DNA from: a virus
Direction: 5' to 3' (one strand)
IMG/VR virus record: IMGVR_UViG_3300031658_000095
Coordinates: 1 to 26,816 of that record
DNA: 26,816 nt
A program made the translations under genes and the position numbers. A model generated the notes under the pieces. The model made no database searches. It worked only from the letters and a program-made list of their open reading frames with translations, and was not told where the DNA came from. This document shows, one piece after another, positions 15,006-23,069 of this stretch. How positions within the stretch are numbered: position 1 is the first letter of the stretch; each line of letters opens with the position of its first letter.

Positions 15006-16361
15006 ATGAATTTTACCCAACGGCAAATTTCTGATTACATGCGTCAAATGAAGCGGCAAGGCATGAATATGAATGGAGCCCCTATTACGATGGACTCACA
15101 AGTAAGCAAACTAACTAATGCTCCAGTGTCCTCTGGTATGGTTAGTGGATATGTAGATAAAGCAAAAGCTCAGTCAGAAAGAGAAAATGCTGAAGCTATG
15201 GCAAGGTCATTTAAAGGCCAAGAATCTAACATAACTTCACAGCGAGCTAGAGCAGCAGCATTGCGCGGTAAAGGTATGCCTCAAGCTAGAATGGTAGGAC
15301 AAGGCAAGTGGGCTACGCTAACACAACCTAATTGGGGTGAAACACTAGAAGGCGTCACTAACAAGCTCGTAGGCGGCTATTTAGAGGGTCAGGCGATAAA
15401 AGATGCTGAACAGTTAGACGTAGATCAGACTGAGCAAGCTGGCTTGGTGTTGGCAACAGAAGCAGCAAAAGAGCAAGCAGCGTTAGCTTTAGATGCGTTT
15501 AATTTGAAAACTGATTATGACAGAGAAGATCAACGGTTTGTAGTAGAAGATAAACTTGACCAAGACAAACTAGGAATTTTAAGACGACAAGCGAAGGCAG
15601 CAGAATTAGAGGCATTCGCCAAAAGTGGAGGGGCATACCAAGGAACAGGAATAGAGGCCCAGCATTTAAACAATCTTAAAAAGTATAAAGATGACCCAAC
15701 TAATCCATATTATATTGCAGCAGTACAGTGGTTAGAAAGGCCAAGAACAGTTACAGACGCAGCAGGAACTACTACAACAACACCAGGATATGATGTTGAT
15801 CTTATGTTGGGGAAAAATATCTCAGATGGCCCCTCTAATTCAGTAGTTACTGAAAAGCCTACTACCGAAGCAAAAAAAGCGACAAATTACTCTGTGGGAG
15901 GAATGTTTGATTTGCATGCAAGAGAAGGAGCAAATTATATTCCTAATATTGTAGAAATAAGCGCAACGAAACTTGGAGAAGACATTATTGGCCCCGCAAT
16001 AACTAGCTCGAAATTTAAGGCGCAAGGTGAAATAGCTTCTCAATGGAGTAGGTATAAAACGTTATTAATGTCAGGAAAAACTGCAAGAGCAGACGAGGTC
16101 ATTGCTAACAAAAATGATTTCTTCCCAAAATTTGGTGATACCGAGGTAGATGTTGCACGAAAACAAAAGTCAAGAGAAGCAGAAATGGCAAGGGCTATTG
16201 AAGCGTTTGAGCTTAGAACAGGGAAAGATTTTAATGAAGATACTGTAATTGTTATAGAGCCTACAATATCTAACGTAAACTCAGAAAATATGACACCTGA
16301 ACAAGAGAAAGAAGCTATTTATGCCAAGTTTCCAGCATTAAGGCCAGAAGACAATGATTGA
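15006..16361 (+). CDS. Probable internal virion / DNA-ejection protein (451 aa)
   Basis: 451 residues, start ATG after a GGAGAATAAAA ribosome-binding site. The N-terminus has QRARAAALRGKGMPQARMVG followed by QGKWATLTQPNWG, a pattern I have seen in phage internal core proteins (ALRG-x-x-(M/L)PQ-x-R-MVG). Residues 130-210 are long charged helices (TEQAGLVLATEAAKEQAALAL). The rest is mixed and includes VARKQKSREAEMARAIEAFE and an acidic C-terminus. There is no clear lysozyme or transglycosylase motif. It overlaps the following gene by 8 bases. An internal core or ejection role is inferred from order (after the 329-aa protein, before the largest virion protein) and helical composition. Confidence 0.68.
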   Translation: MNFTQRQISDYMRQMKRQGMNMNGAPITMDSQVSKLTNAPVSSGMVSGYVDKAKAQSERENAEAMARSFKGQESNITSQRARAAALRGKGMPQARMVGQGKWATLTQPNWGETLEGVTNKLVGGYLEGQAIKDAEQLDVDQTEQAGLVLATEAAKEQAALALDAFNLKTDYDREDQRFVVEDKLDQDKLGILRRQAKAAELEAFAKSGGAYQGTGIEAQHLNNLKKYKDDPTNPYYIAAVQWLERPRTVTDAAGTTTTTPGYDVDLMLGKNISDGPSNSVVTEKPTTEAKKATNYSVGGMFDLHAREGANYIPNIVEISATKLGEDIIGPAITSSKFKAQGEIASQWSRYKTLLMSGKTARADEVIANKNDFFPKFGDTEVDVARKQKSREAEMARAIEAFELRTGKDFNEDTVIVIEPTISNVNSENMTPEQEKEAIYAKFPALRPEDND

Positions 16362-19185
16362 ATCACTCGCAACTATGACCGAAGAAGAGGCGAAAGCTAG
16401 ATTAAGGCTTATAGAGTTAGATAACCTTAATGAAGCACCTTCTTATGCAATGAGATCAAGCGGTAATAACCCTATTGCTGAACCTGTTGATGAAACTGTT
16501 GTTGAAACTGTTGTTGAAGAGCCTGTTAACCCTAACGAGTATGCCGTTGGCGAAGTTCCTGTTACTGCTGGCTTGGTGAATACGTTGCGAGGTCTTGGCA
16601 GGGGCGCAATAGATAGCACAATAGATTTACCGAACCTTTTATCAGGTATGGCTGGGCCAGCGGTTACATGGGCCGGAGAAACATTATATGACGCACCAAA
16701 TGACGCTGCAAGTTTAGCCAATATTACTAATCCGTTTGGAACAAATGTTTTGCCTATGACTTTAATGGCATTAGGCGATAAATTATCAAATGTTGGTGAA
16801 AGAACAAAACCATCTGAAGCTCCATTTATAGACAAACCTTTAGATTTTATTTCTAAAGAAGACCCAAATATACCTAAAGATTCATACTGGAATGCGCCCA
16901 GAAAAGGAGCAGAATGGGGCGTTGGAGGACTTTCTAACGCTTTAAGAAAAACTGCAAGAGTGTTGCCTGACATTGCAATGGGACTTGGAGCAACAGCAGG
17001 GGCCGCAATAGACACTGGATTAAGAAAAAATACAGAAATTGATACTCCGTTTGGCGAAATTGTAGGAGGTATAGGTGGTTTATTGGCTACAATAAAAGGC
17101 AGACCTAGAGCAATAGACGAAAGTGGAAAAGAAATTCCGCAAGCAGTATTGCGAGCATTAAAATACATGGATCAGAATTTTGTAGATACAAGTAACATGA
17201 GTAAAATAGATGCTAACAAAGCACAAGCAGCTGCAAGAGAGCAAAATTTTGCAGATGTTTCTTTGTCATTATCAGAAGGAGAAAAAGGAACGTTAGCAGA
17301 TATTTTAAGAACTAAAGAAATTTCTAATATTGAATCTAGTTTAGCTGGAAATGCCAGTACAAGACAAAACTTAAGAGAAAAAAATCAAGAGCAATTAGAT
17401 CAAGTCGTGGAAGAAGTGCGAAACAAAAGTCAATCAACAGGAGTGCCTGAGGCTTCTATTGCTTCTGCTGAAAGAGAAGTTATTGGCCTTACTCAAGCCA
17501 TTGAAGCTAATGCAGTGCAAAAACAAATAGACATAGCTAACAGTAGAACACAAGAATTTGATGACATTTCTGCTTTACAGGCATCTTCTAATCAAAGAGC
17601 AACAGCGGCAGCAAATGAAAGAGAAGCGGCTAGAATAGCTTCAAGAGATAGTGAAGCATTATTAAAAACAGATTCTAGGGTAGATGAAACTGCTGTTTCT
17701 GTTCAAGATGAAATACTGGCGCAACAAGAAGCCTATAGAGCTAATATAGAAACTCCTGCGTATGCGCGATTTAAAAATGATTCTTCTAATATTCCTATGG
17801 AAACTATTGGAAGCGCAATAAACCGTTTTAGAAACCGTTTAGAAGAAACTGAAATAGCATATTTTGATCGTAAATTTAAATCTGACATAAATTTAATTGA
17901 TTTAAATGCAGAAACAATAAGTCCTGACTCATTTATTACTTATTTGTCTGAGTTAAGAAAAGCAAGAAAAAACGCCAGCTCTGGAGATAACGCGGCAAGT
18001 TCTCCTACGTTAAGGCGAATGGATGAATTAATTGAAGAAATTGAATTGTCTGTAACATCTAATAGCCCTCTTTACCGAGAAGCAAAAGCAACAACAACAG
18101 AATTTTACAGAAGATTTGGAGACACAACTTTACAAAAAGCTCTTGCAGGAGAACCTGAATATTTTACTAGAAATATGGGCGGTCTTGCAGATGAATCTGG
18201 AGCAGTGGTTCCTCGGATTTTAAAAAACACAGGAATATCAACTACACCTCAGATGGTATTTGAGCAGTTGTCTAGTGTCGCAAGAAAAGAAGGCATAGAT
18301 AATAAATTTTTAGTTAAGTATGGAGCTGCTATTGCAGACCTTTCTGAAGAACAGCAAGCACTTTTTAGAAATGCTGCTAATGACGCTGAAAATCTTAAAC
18401 GATTAGAAACAGATGTGCCTGTAAAATTAAAAGCTGAAGATAACATTGCAACACAATTAGGAAAAGACGAAACAAAATTAACAAAAGCACTAGAAGATGA
18501 AGCCCAAATAGTTGCTACAGAAACAAAAGGATTAACAAATTCTGTTCAAGCTAGTTTGCTAGGAAGATATGTTGACAAGCCAGAGGTATTGTTGCGTGAA
18601 TTAACGAGTGCAGACAATGTTACGGGTAACATTAGAAATTTAAAAGAGCTTAACAAAAGAATGATCGAACAAAATCAAGGAGCATCTTTTAGAGCCGATG
18701 TTACTCGGTATGCTCAAGAAGCATTGTTAAAAAACGACAAACAAGTTAGACGCATTTTAGAAGAATCCAATATTCTTACAAAAACAGAATTAGACAATAT
18801 TGAAAGGTCTACTAATAAGTTAAAAAGCATAGAGCTTAGAAAAAATGCTGTTAGCTTTCACCTTACTCCAGACAAGAAAGGGGAAAGTTGGTGGAATGAT
18901 CTTGTTAAGACTGGCGTAGTTATTACTGCCGTAAAAGCAAGTCCTGGAGGCAACGAATTAATTATTGCTGGAGCCGTGAGAAGGGCGGTAAACAGAATTT
19001 TTTCAAAAAATCCAGATGGAGCAGAAATAGCAGCATTAGAAGAGTTTTTTTTAAACCCTCAGTTATATATTGACGCAATTAGAAGAGCTAGAAATGCTGA
19101 AGAGATAACCACAGCATTTATATCAAGAATTAACGCTATGGCAAGCACTGCAAGAGCGCAAGAACGCTATCAACAAAACAACTAA
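16354..19185 (+). CDS. Large internal virion / ejection protein (943 aa)
   Basis: 943 residues, the largest protein in the window, ATG 8 bases inside the previous gene. The N-terminus has a short Val/Glu repeat (VDETVVETVVEEPV). Residues about 70-245 contain several amphipathic Gly/Ala-rich hydrophobic segments (for example near 190-220 and 230-245) that could enter a membrane. Residues about 300-830 are mainly charged helix and coiled coil. A second hydrophobic stretch (TGVVITAVKASPGGNELIIA) lies near residues 850-875. This mix of membrane-active segments and long helices fits ejection proteins of the T7 gp16 or P22 gp16 type, which carry DNA across the periplasm, but I see no transglycosylase domain. 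The role is inferred from size, location and composition. Confidence 0.7.
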   Translation: MIESLATMTEEEAKARLRLIELDNLNEAPSYAMRSSGNNPIAEPVDETVVETVVEEPVNPNEYAVGEVPVTAGLVNTLRGLGRGAIDSTIDLPNLLSGMAGPAVTWAGETLYDAPNDAASLANITNPFGTNVLPMTLMALGDKLSNVGERTKPSEAPFIDKPLDFISKEDPNIPKDSYWNAPRKGAEWGVGGLSNALRKTARVLPDIAMGLGATAGAAIDTGLRKNTEIDTPFGEIVGGIGGLLATIKGRPRAIDESGKEIPQAVLRALKYMDQNFVDTSNMSKIDANKAQAAAREQNFADVSLSLSEGEKGTLADILRTKEISNIESSLAGNASTRQNLREKNQEQLDQVVEEVRNKSQSTGVPEASIASAEREVIGLTQAIEANAVQKQIDIANSRTQEFDDISALQASSNQRATAAANEREAARIASRDSEALLKTDSRVDETAVSVQDEILAQQEAYRANIETPAYARFKNDSSNIPMETIGSAINRFRNRLEETEIAYFDRKFKSDINLIDLNAETISPDSFITYLSELRKARKNASSGDNAASSPTLRRMDELIEEIELSVTSNSPLYREAKATTTEFYRRFGDTTLQKALAGEPEYFTRNMGGLADESGAVVPRILKNTGISTTPQMVFEQLSSVARKEGIDNKFLVKYGAAIADLSEEQQALFRNAANDAENLKRLETDVPVKLKAEDNIATQLGKDETKLTKALEDEAQIVATETKGLTNSVQASLLGRYVDKPEVLLRELTSADNVTGNIRNLKELNKRMIEQNQGASFRADVTRYAQEALLKNDKQVRRILEESNILTKTELDNIERSTNKLKSIELRKNAVSFHLTPDKKGESWWNDLVKTGVVITAVKASPGGNELIIAGAVRRAVNRIFSKNPDGAEIAALEEFFLNPQLYIDAIRRARNAEEITTAFISRINAMASTARAQERYQQNN

Positions 19186-19222
19186 TTTAATGTATGGCTA
19201 TTAAGCCGCAGGAGAATAAGTA

Positions 19223-21034
19223 ATGCCACGCGATGCAGCAGGTTCATACAGTTTAGTAGCAGGAAACCCCGTTCTTAGTGGAACGGTTATATCGTCTAGC
19301 TGGGCGAATAACACACTCAATGATGTTAGCACGGCATTAACTGACTCTCTTGATCGCTATGGCAGGGGAGGCATGTTAGCTCCTTTTAGATTTGCTGATG
19401 GCACTAAGCTTTTACCTTCTGCTTCATTTGTAAACGAAATTTCCTCTGGCTTGTATAGGGACGATGGCGGTGATGTTCGTATGAGCGTTTTAGCTCAAGA
19501 TGTTATGCGCTGGCAAATAAGTGGTGTTCAAATATGGAATAACACTTTATCGCAATGGTTTACCGTTATTACTGATGGTACTGCTGGGCGCGTTCCCGTA
19601 GATGCAGGAACAGTTGAGGGGCAGACGCTGTATTGGAAAGCTGCTGACAACAAATGGACTTATAACAGTGCTTTTAAAATCAATCCTACTGATGGAATCA
19701 TAACCGTTGGAGTTGCAGCGCCAGGAACAGGCATTGAAGGCGGTCAGATTAACATATTGGCTAACGATGGTGGTCTTGGCTGGAGTTTTGACGTTACCGG
19801 AACAGAGCCTACTGCTCAAGGTAGACTATTTAACAGCAGCACTACTGCTGCTACTGATTTAGTTATAGGGCAGACAGGTGTTGGCAACACAGGCAGCATA
19901 GAATTTTATACCAGTGGTGTTAACAGAATAAAAATCAAGGATGACGGCTTAGTGGGTATAGGCACAGCAACACCTATTGAAAAGTTAGATGTTGATGGCG
20001 CTATTAGGTGGAATGGATCAAGCGCAGGATTTGCGACAACCACTAGCGTTGGTATGGCTGACTTCAACACTGGCGGCACTAGATTTGGTTCATTTGGTGC
20101 TGATGCCACTACTCGCGGAACCTTTGCTTTCTATCAAGCAGGACAAGACGATGCGATCTCTCAAGTCCCGCTAGTTATTGATGTAGACGGAAATGTAGGC
20201 ATAGGGACTATTGCGCCTTTATTTAAAATGAGCGTTGAGGGAAATGTTGATAACTCTGCATCACTTATGGGATTATCTCCAAAAGTAAGCGTTTTAATAA
20301 GAAATACATCAGGAGCAACATTAGAGCAAAAAGCAGAATTACTATTTTCTCCTTCTAATAATGGGAGTACATTATTGCCGCCTACATCTGCCATTTCTGG
20401 AAGCTATGAAACTTTTGATGCTGGAGGTTTTAACGGAGGCGCTCTTTTATTTGGCACACAAACTAATGCTATTGAAGGCATAAAAGAGCGTATGCGAATA
20501 ACAAATGATGGATATGTATTAATTGGAAGAACCGTTCCCGATCCGGATGGAGCAAGTTTAAGTCTTGGAATTACTATACAAGAAGACGGCTTTTTAACTA
20601 TTACAGGAAGGCCTAATAGTGTTGTTGCCAGCTTTAACCGTAAATTAGGCGGGGGTACAGGAGGGGCGGTTATTCGCATACGAAATGAAGGCACTCTTGT
20701 GGGATCAATAAGCGTAAATGGTGCTGTTACATCGTATAACACATCCTCTGACTATCGGCTGAAAAAAAATGTAATGCCTATGACGGATGCTATCAACAGA
20801 CTCAATCTTTTAAAGCCATGTAATTTTGACTGGGTATCCGATGGATTAAATGTTGACGGATTTATTGCTCACGAAGCTCAAGAGGTTATACCTGAATGTA
20901 TATCTGGGATAAAAGATCAGGTTGACGAAAGCGGAAGCCCCGTAATGCAAGGCATAGATCAGTCTAAAATTGTTCCGCTAATAACCGCAGCATTGCAAGA
21001 ACTTATTTCTAGAGTTGAAGCATTAGAAGCATGA
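19223..21034 (+). CDS. Tail fibre/spike with C-terminal S74 self-cleaving chaperone
   Basis: 603 residues, ATG after AGGAGAATAAGTA. The N-terminus (MPRDAAGSYSLVAGNPVLSG, then TVISSSWANNTLNDVSTALTDSL) matches the standard anchor of many phage fibres. The middle has trimeric beta-rich repeats of the GNVGIGT-A/T-P type, for example VGIGTATPIEKLDVDG and VDGNVGIGTIAPLFK. The C-terminus from about residue 500 is a peptidase S74 intramolecular chaperone: SSDYRLKKN with catalytic Ser509 and Lys514, then a helical bundle (DAINRLNLLKPCNFDW), GFIAHEAQEVIPE and a coiled-coil end. In this family the chaperone trimerises the fibre and cuts itself off at the Ser. Receptor specificity cannot be read. Its last bases (ATGA) start the holin. 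Confidence 0.9.
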   Translation: MPRDAAGSYSLVAGNPVLSGTVISSSWANNTLNDVSTALTDSLDRYGRGGMLAPFRFADGTKLLPSASFVNEISSGLYRDDGGDVRMSVLAQDVMRWQISGVQIWNNTLSQWFTVITDGTAGRVPVDAGTVEGQTLYWKAADNKWTYNSAFKINPTDGIITVGVAAPGTGIEGGQINILANDGGLGWSFDVTGTEPTAQGRLFNSSTTAATDLVIGQTGVGNTGSIEFYTSGVNRIKIKDDGLVGIGTATPIEKLDVDGAIRWNGSSAGFATTTSVGMADFNTGGTRFGSFGADATTRGTFAFYQAGQDDAISQVPLVIDVDGNVGIGTIAPLFKMSVEGNVDNSASLMGLSPKVSVLIRNTSGATLEQKAELLFSPSNNGSTLLPPTSAISGSYETFDAGGFNGGALLFGTQTNAIEGIKERMRITNDGYVLIGRTVPDPDGASLSLGITIQEDGFLTITGRPNSVVASFNRKLGGGTGGAVIRIRNEGTLVGSISVNGAVTSYNTSSDYRLKKNVMPMTDAINRLNLLKPCNFDWVSDGLNVDGFIAHEAQEVIPECISGIKDQVDESGSPVMQGIDQSKIVPLITAALQELISRVEALEA

Positions 21035-21441
21035 GTATAACAACTACCATTATAGGTTCTCTGGTTAATCCTGTATCTGATCTATTGTCTGAGTTTATTG
21101 TGGATAAAGACAAGCAAGCTGAGATTGCGTATAAAATAGCAACTATGGCTGAAACTAATGCCCATTTACAGGTATTAGCTCAATTAGAGATTAACAAGGC
21201 AGAGGCTTCTAGTGAATCTTTGTTTAAAGGTGGTTGGCGCCCCGCTTGTGGGTGGCTCACGGTATTTGCACTGGGTATTAACTATGTTGTAATACCAATG
21301 GCAGGGCCAGTTGTAGAAGCTTATACCCCTATTAATATGGAACCACTCGATATGACAGTTATGCTGCCCTTATTAATGGGTATGTTAGGATTAACAACAG
21401 CAAGAACTATTGAAAAAACTAAAGGCGTTGCAGCTAATTAA
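21031..21441 (+). CDS. Holin, GTA-type 3TM family
   Basis: 136 residues, ATG overlapping the fibre stop. The N-terminal amphipathic segment (LVNPVSDLLSEFIVDKDKQA, then EIAYKIATMAET) is followed by a WRPACGWLTVFALGINYVV helix at residues 69-87. A second hydrophobic helix at about 107-123 (MTVMLPLLMGMLGLTTAR) and a Lys-rich end follow. WRP-x-x-GW is characteristic of the small 3TM holin family. It would make holes in the inner membrane to trigger lysis. It lies just before the other lysis-region genes and the endolysin at 22718. Confidence in the family is good; timing is unknown. Confidence 0.85.
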   Translation: MSITTTIIGSLVNPVSDLLSEFIVDKDKQAEIAYKIATMAETNAHLQVLAQLEINKAEASSESLFKGGWRPACGWLTVFALGINYVVIPMAGPVVEAYTPINMEPLDMTVMLPLLMGMLGLTTARTIEKTKGVAAN

Positions 21442-21452
21442 GGGGAATTATT

Positions 21453-22271
21453 ATGGGTGGCAAAAACAATCAAAGCAACCAAGGCGGTGCGGGGAGTAAT
21501 CTTGAACTGTACGGTGGGAACCAAAATCAAACCCAACAAAATATGGGGCAAAAGAACAATGGAGCTGGAGGGCAGTATCCTCAACAGCAGCCTTCCGAAT
21601 ATAGGCAGCAAGAAAACAGACAAGGCATAGGCTATATGGGTGGTCAGGCTTTGGGAAACGATAATCCTGCAAACTGGAATCGACCCCCCATTACCGCAGG
21701 CACTGGCGGCCCTCTTATGATGCCACAGCGACCACCGCCACGACCCATGTACCCGAATCGACCACCACGAGCACCAATTCGTCCAACCGGGGACAACGGA
21801 AGTGCGGTACCGGGACGACCCATGTACCCGCCACGACCACAACGACCACCGGATGGTGATGGAGGGTACAACTCAGGAATTAATGGGGGATTGACGCGGG
21901 AGGAGTACGACAATTTTCCCAGCAGAGATGAGATGATGGAAAATGTGTCCAACAATGGCGGGATGGCGTATACAGGTGGTAGCCCTACTTTTGATGAAAC
22001 TCAACCTACCGTAGGCACTGGCGGCCCTTTTATCACAGACAAGGGAGCTGTTGGAGCTACTAAACCTTGGCAACCTGGCCCTGAAAGCCCCAACAGAGCC
22101 GCATGGGATGAGGCAATTGCCAAAAAGATGTATGAAAACGCTTTCGCAGCAGGTGGATATAGTGAACAAGACATTATGCAAAATGCAATTGATGCAGGTA
22201 TGATTTCACCCAAAACAAATCCAGAGTATTTTGACAAAAATGGCACATATAATCCAGTTCCTTATGAGTAA
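21453..22271 (+). CDS. Disordered Gly/Asn/Pro/Arg-rich protein between holin and endolysin
   Basis: 272 residues, ATG preceded by AAGGGGAATTATT. Residues 1-80 are Gly/Asn/Gln-rich (MGGKNNQSNQGGAGSNLEL). Residues about 84-140 are a basic Pro/Arg/Met segment with MYPNRPP- and MYPPRPQ-type repeats. The final third is ordered and acidic, with a helix (NRAAWDEAIAKKMYENAFAA). Internal duplication is seen in TAGTGGPLM (near 79-87) and TVGTGGPFI (near 186-194), encoded by near-identical DNA around 21691-21716 and 22011-22034. The GC-rich, CGA/CCN-heavy stretch near 21680-21870 looks unlike its neighbours. The minus strand is open there only as a shadow. No function is recognised. Confidence 0.65.
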   Translation: MGGKNNQSNQGGAGSNLELYGGNQNQTQQNMGQKNNGAGGQYPQQQPSEYRQQENRQGIGYMGGQALGNDNPANWNRPPITAGTGGPLMMPQRPPPRPMYPNRPPRAPIRPTGDNGSAVPGRPMYPPRPQRPPDGDGGYNSGINGGLTREEYDNFPSRDEMMENVSNNGGMAYTGGSPTFDETQPTVGTGGPFITDKGAVGATKPWQPGPESPNRAAWDEAIAKKMYENAFAAGGYSEQDIMQNAIDAGMISPKTNPEYFDKNGTYNPVPYE

Positions 22272-22301
22272 TAACCTTTAATTAACTAAGGGTGAAATTT
22301 T

Positions 22302-22721
22302 GTGGAAAAAGGACGCAGGATGACTGACAAGGAAGGCATTGGGCATTTTGATATAACGCAAAGAAATGTCCGAGACATTGGTGAGATAAGAAGTGATATA
22401 TCTGGCCTTAAAGTAGGAATGGATGCGCTGGGAGCTTCTCAAACTTCAGGGTTTGGCAGTCAATCTGTTGCTATGGAAAGGCTTAGTAAGCAGCTATCTC
22501 ATTTTAGTCAACCTAAAGAAAAAAACTGGGCGCAAATTGGCAGTCTTATTGTTGCCGTTATTGTTGTCTTTGGCAGTATCTTTGGTTTTTTGTTTTATGC
22601 TCAAGCATCTAACACTCAATCTGTATCTGCTGCTTTGTTCCGGTTAGAAGATAGAATGCTTGCCAACAGTGCAAATCAAGAAGATTTGAATATGCAATTT
22701 ATTAGCGGAGACTGTCATTGA
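22302..22721 (+). CDS. Single-pass membrane protein in the lysis cassette (139 aa)
   Basis: 139 residues from a GTG at 22302, preceded by AAGGGTGAAATTTT; an in-frame ATG at 22320, with AAAAAGGA upstream, is an equally good start and would shorten it by six residues. Residues about 15-70 are helical with an Asp/Arg-rich coil (RDIGEIRSDISGLKVGMDAL). A single transmembrane helix follows at about 77-100 (IGSLIVAVIVVFGSIFGFLF), preceded by Lys residues, which suggests a cytoplasmic N-terminus. The last 39 residues end in a short helix with a Cys near the terminus (SGDCH). A holin partner, antiholin, XhlA-like anchor or i-spanin-like protein are all possible; none is decided by the sequence. The stop overlaps the TTG of the endolysin. 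Confidence 0.65.
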   Translation: MEKGRRMTDKEGIGHFDITQRNVRDIGEIRSDISGLKVGMDALGASQTSGFGSQSVAMERLSKQLSHFSQPKEKNWAQIGSLIVAVIVVFGSIFGFLFYAQASNTQSVSAALFRLEDRMLANSANQEDLNMQFISGDCH

Positions 22722-23062
22722 GCTTATCTCCTCATTTTAAACGCCCTGAGTTTGCTTGTAAGTGTGAATGTGGTTTTGATACAGTTGACACTGTATTGCT
22801 AGAAGCCTTGGAAGCTATCAGAGGCCACTTTGAAGCCCCGGTAGTGATAACGTCAGGGTGTAGATGTATTGCTCACAATCATGCAGTGGGAGGCACTGAA
22901 AAGTCTCAGCATTTAAAGGGTAGGGCGGCAGACATTCAAGTAAAAGGAATTGAGCCAGAAAGAATTGCTAATTATGCAGAAGATTTGGGAATGTCAGTGG
23001 GCAGGTACAGCACCTTCACCCACATCGACTCCCGTAGTGGTGTTCCCGCTAAGTGGGGCTAA
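22718..23062 (+). CDS. Endolysin-type peptidase, M15 family (TTG start)
   Basis: 114 residues. The start is TTG at 22718, supported by GGAG at 22706-22709 eight bases upstream; no ATG lies near the domain's beginning and the codons from TTG encode the expected N-terminal SPHFKRPEFACKC. It is a zinc peptidase that cuts peptidoglycan cross-links. Its motif H65-LKG-RA-AD (HxxGxAxD: H65 and D72) plus H102 in FTHIDSR form the metal site of M15 D-Ala-D-Ala-type peptidases. There is no signal peptide or wall-binding domain, so export must depend on the holin. The Cys pairs (CKCEC) at residues 14-18 are unusual but recur in this family. The TAA stop overlaps the stop of the opposing gene. Confidence 0.9.
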   Translation: MSLSPHFKRPEFACKCECGFDTVDTVLLEALEAIRGHFEAPVVITSGCRCIAHNHAVGGTEKSQHLKGRAADIQVKGIEPERIANYAEDLGMSVGRYSTFTHIDSRSGVPAKWG

Positions 23063-23069
23063 TCCCCGC
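23053..23069. terminator. Weak hairpin where the two transcription units meet
   Basis: GTGGGG (23053-23058), loop CTAAT (23059-23063), CCCCGC (23064-23069), a 6-bp stem with one G-U pair that spans the two convergent stop codons. No U-run follows on either strand, so it is not a typical Rho-independent terminator. It may slow colliding polymerases or may be chance. Confidence 0.3.

Noticed and set aside
16443-17168. 241-residue open frame on the minus strand
   Set aside because: It lies wholly inside the 943-residue virion gene, has an odd Pro/Ser/Ala-rich composition, no ribosome-binding site and no recognisable domain, so it is a shadow frame.
21438-21955. Two overlapping minus-strand frames rich in Trp/Arg and Gly
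   Set aside because: They oppose the low-complexity gene at 21453 and mirror its Pro/Arg repeats. They have no start signals or domains.
22718-23062. Lysozyme/muramidase identity for the endolysin
   Set aside because: The H/D/H zinc pattern HxxGxAxD with a later H is that of M15 peptidases; no glycosidase Glu-x8-Asp type motif is present.
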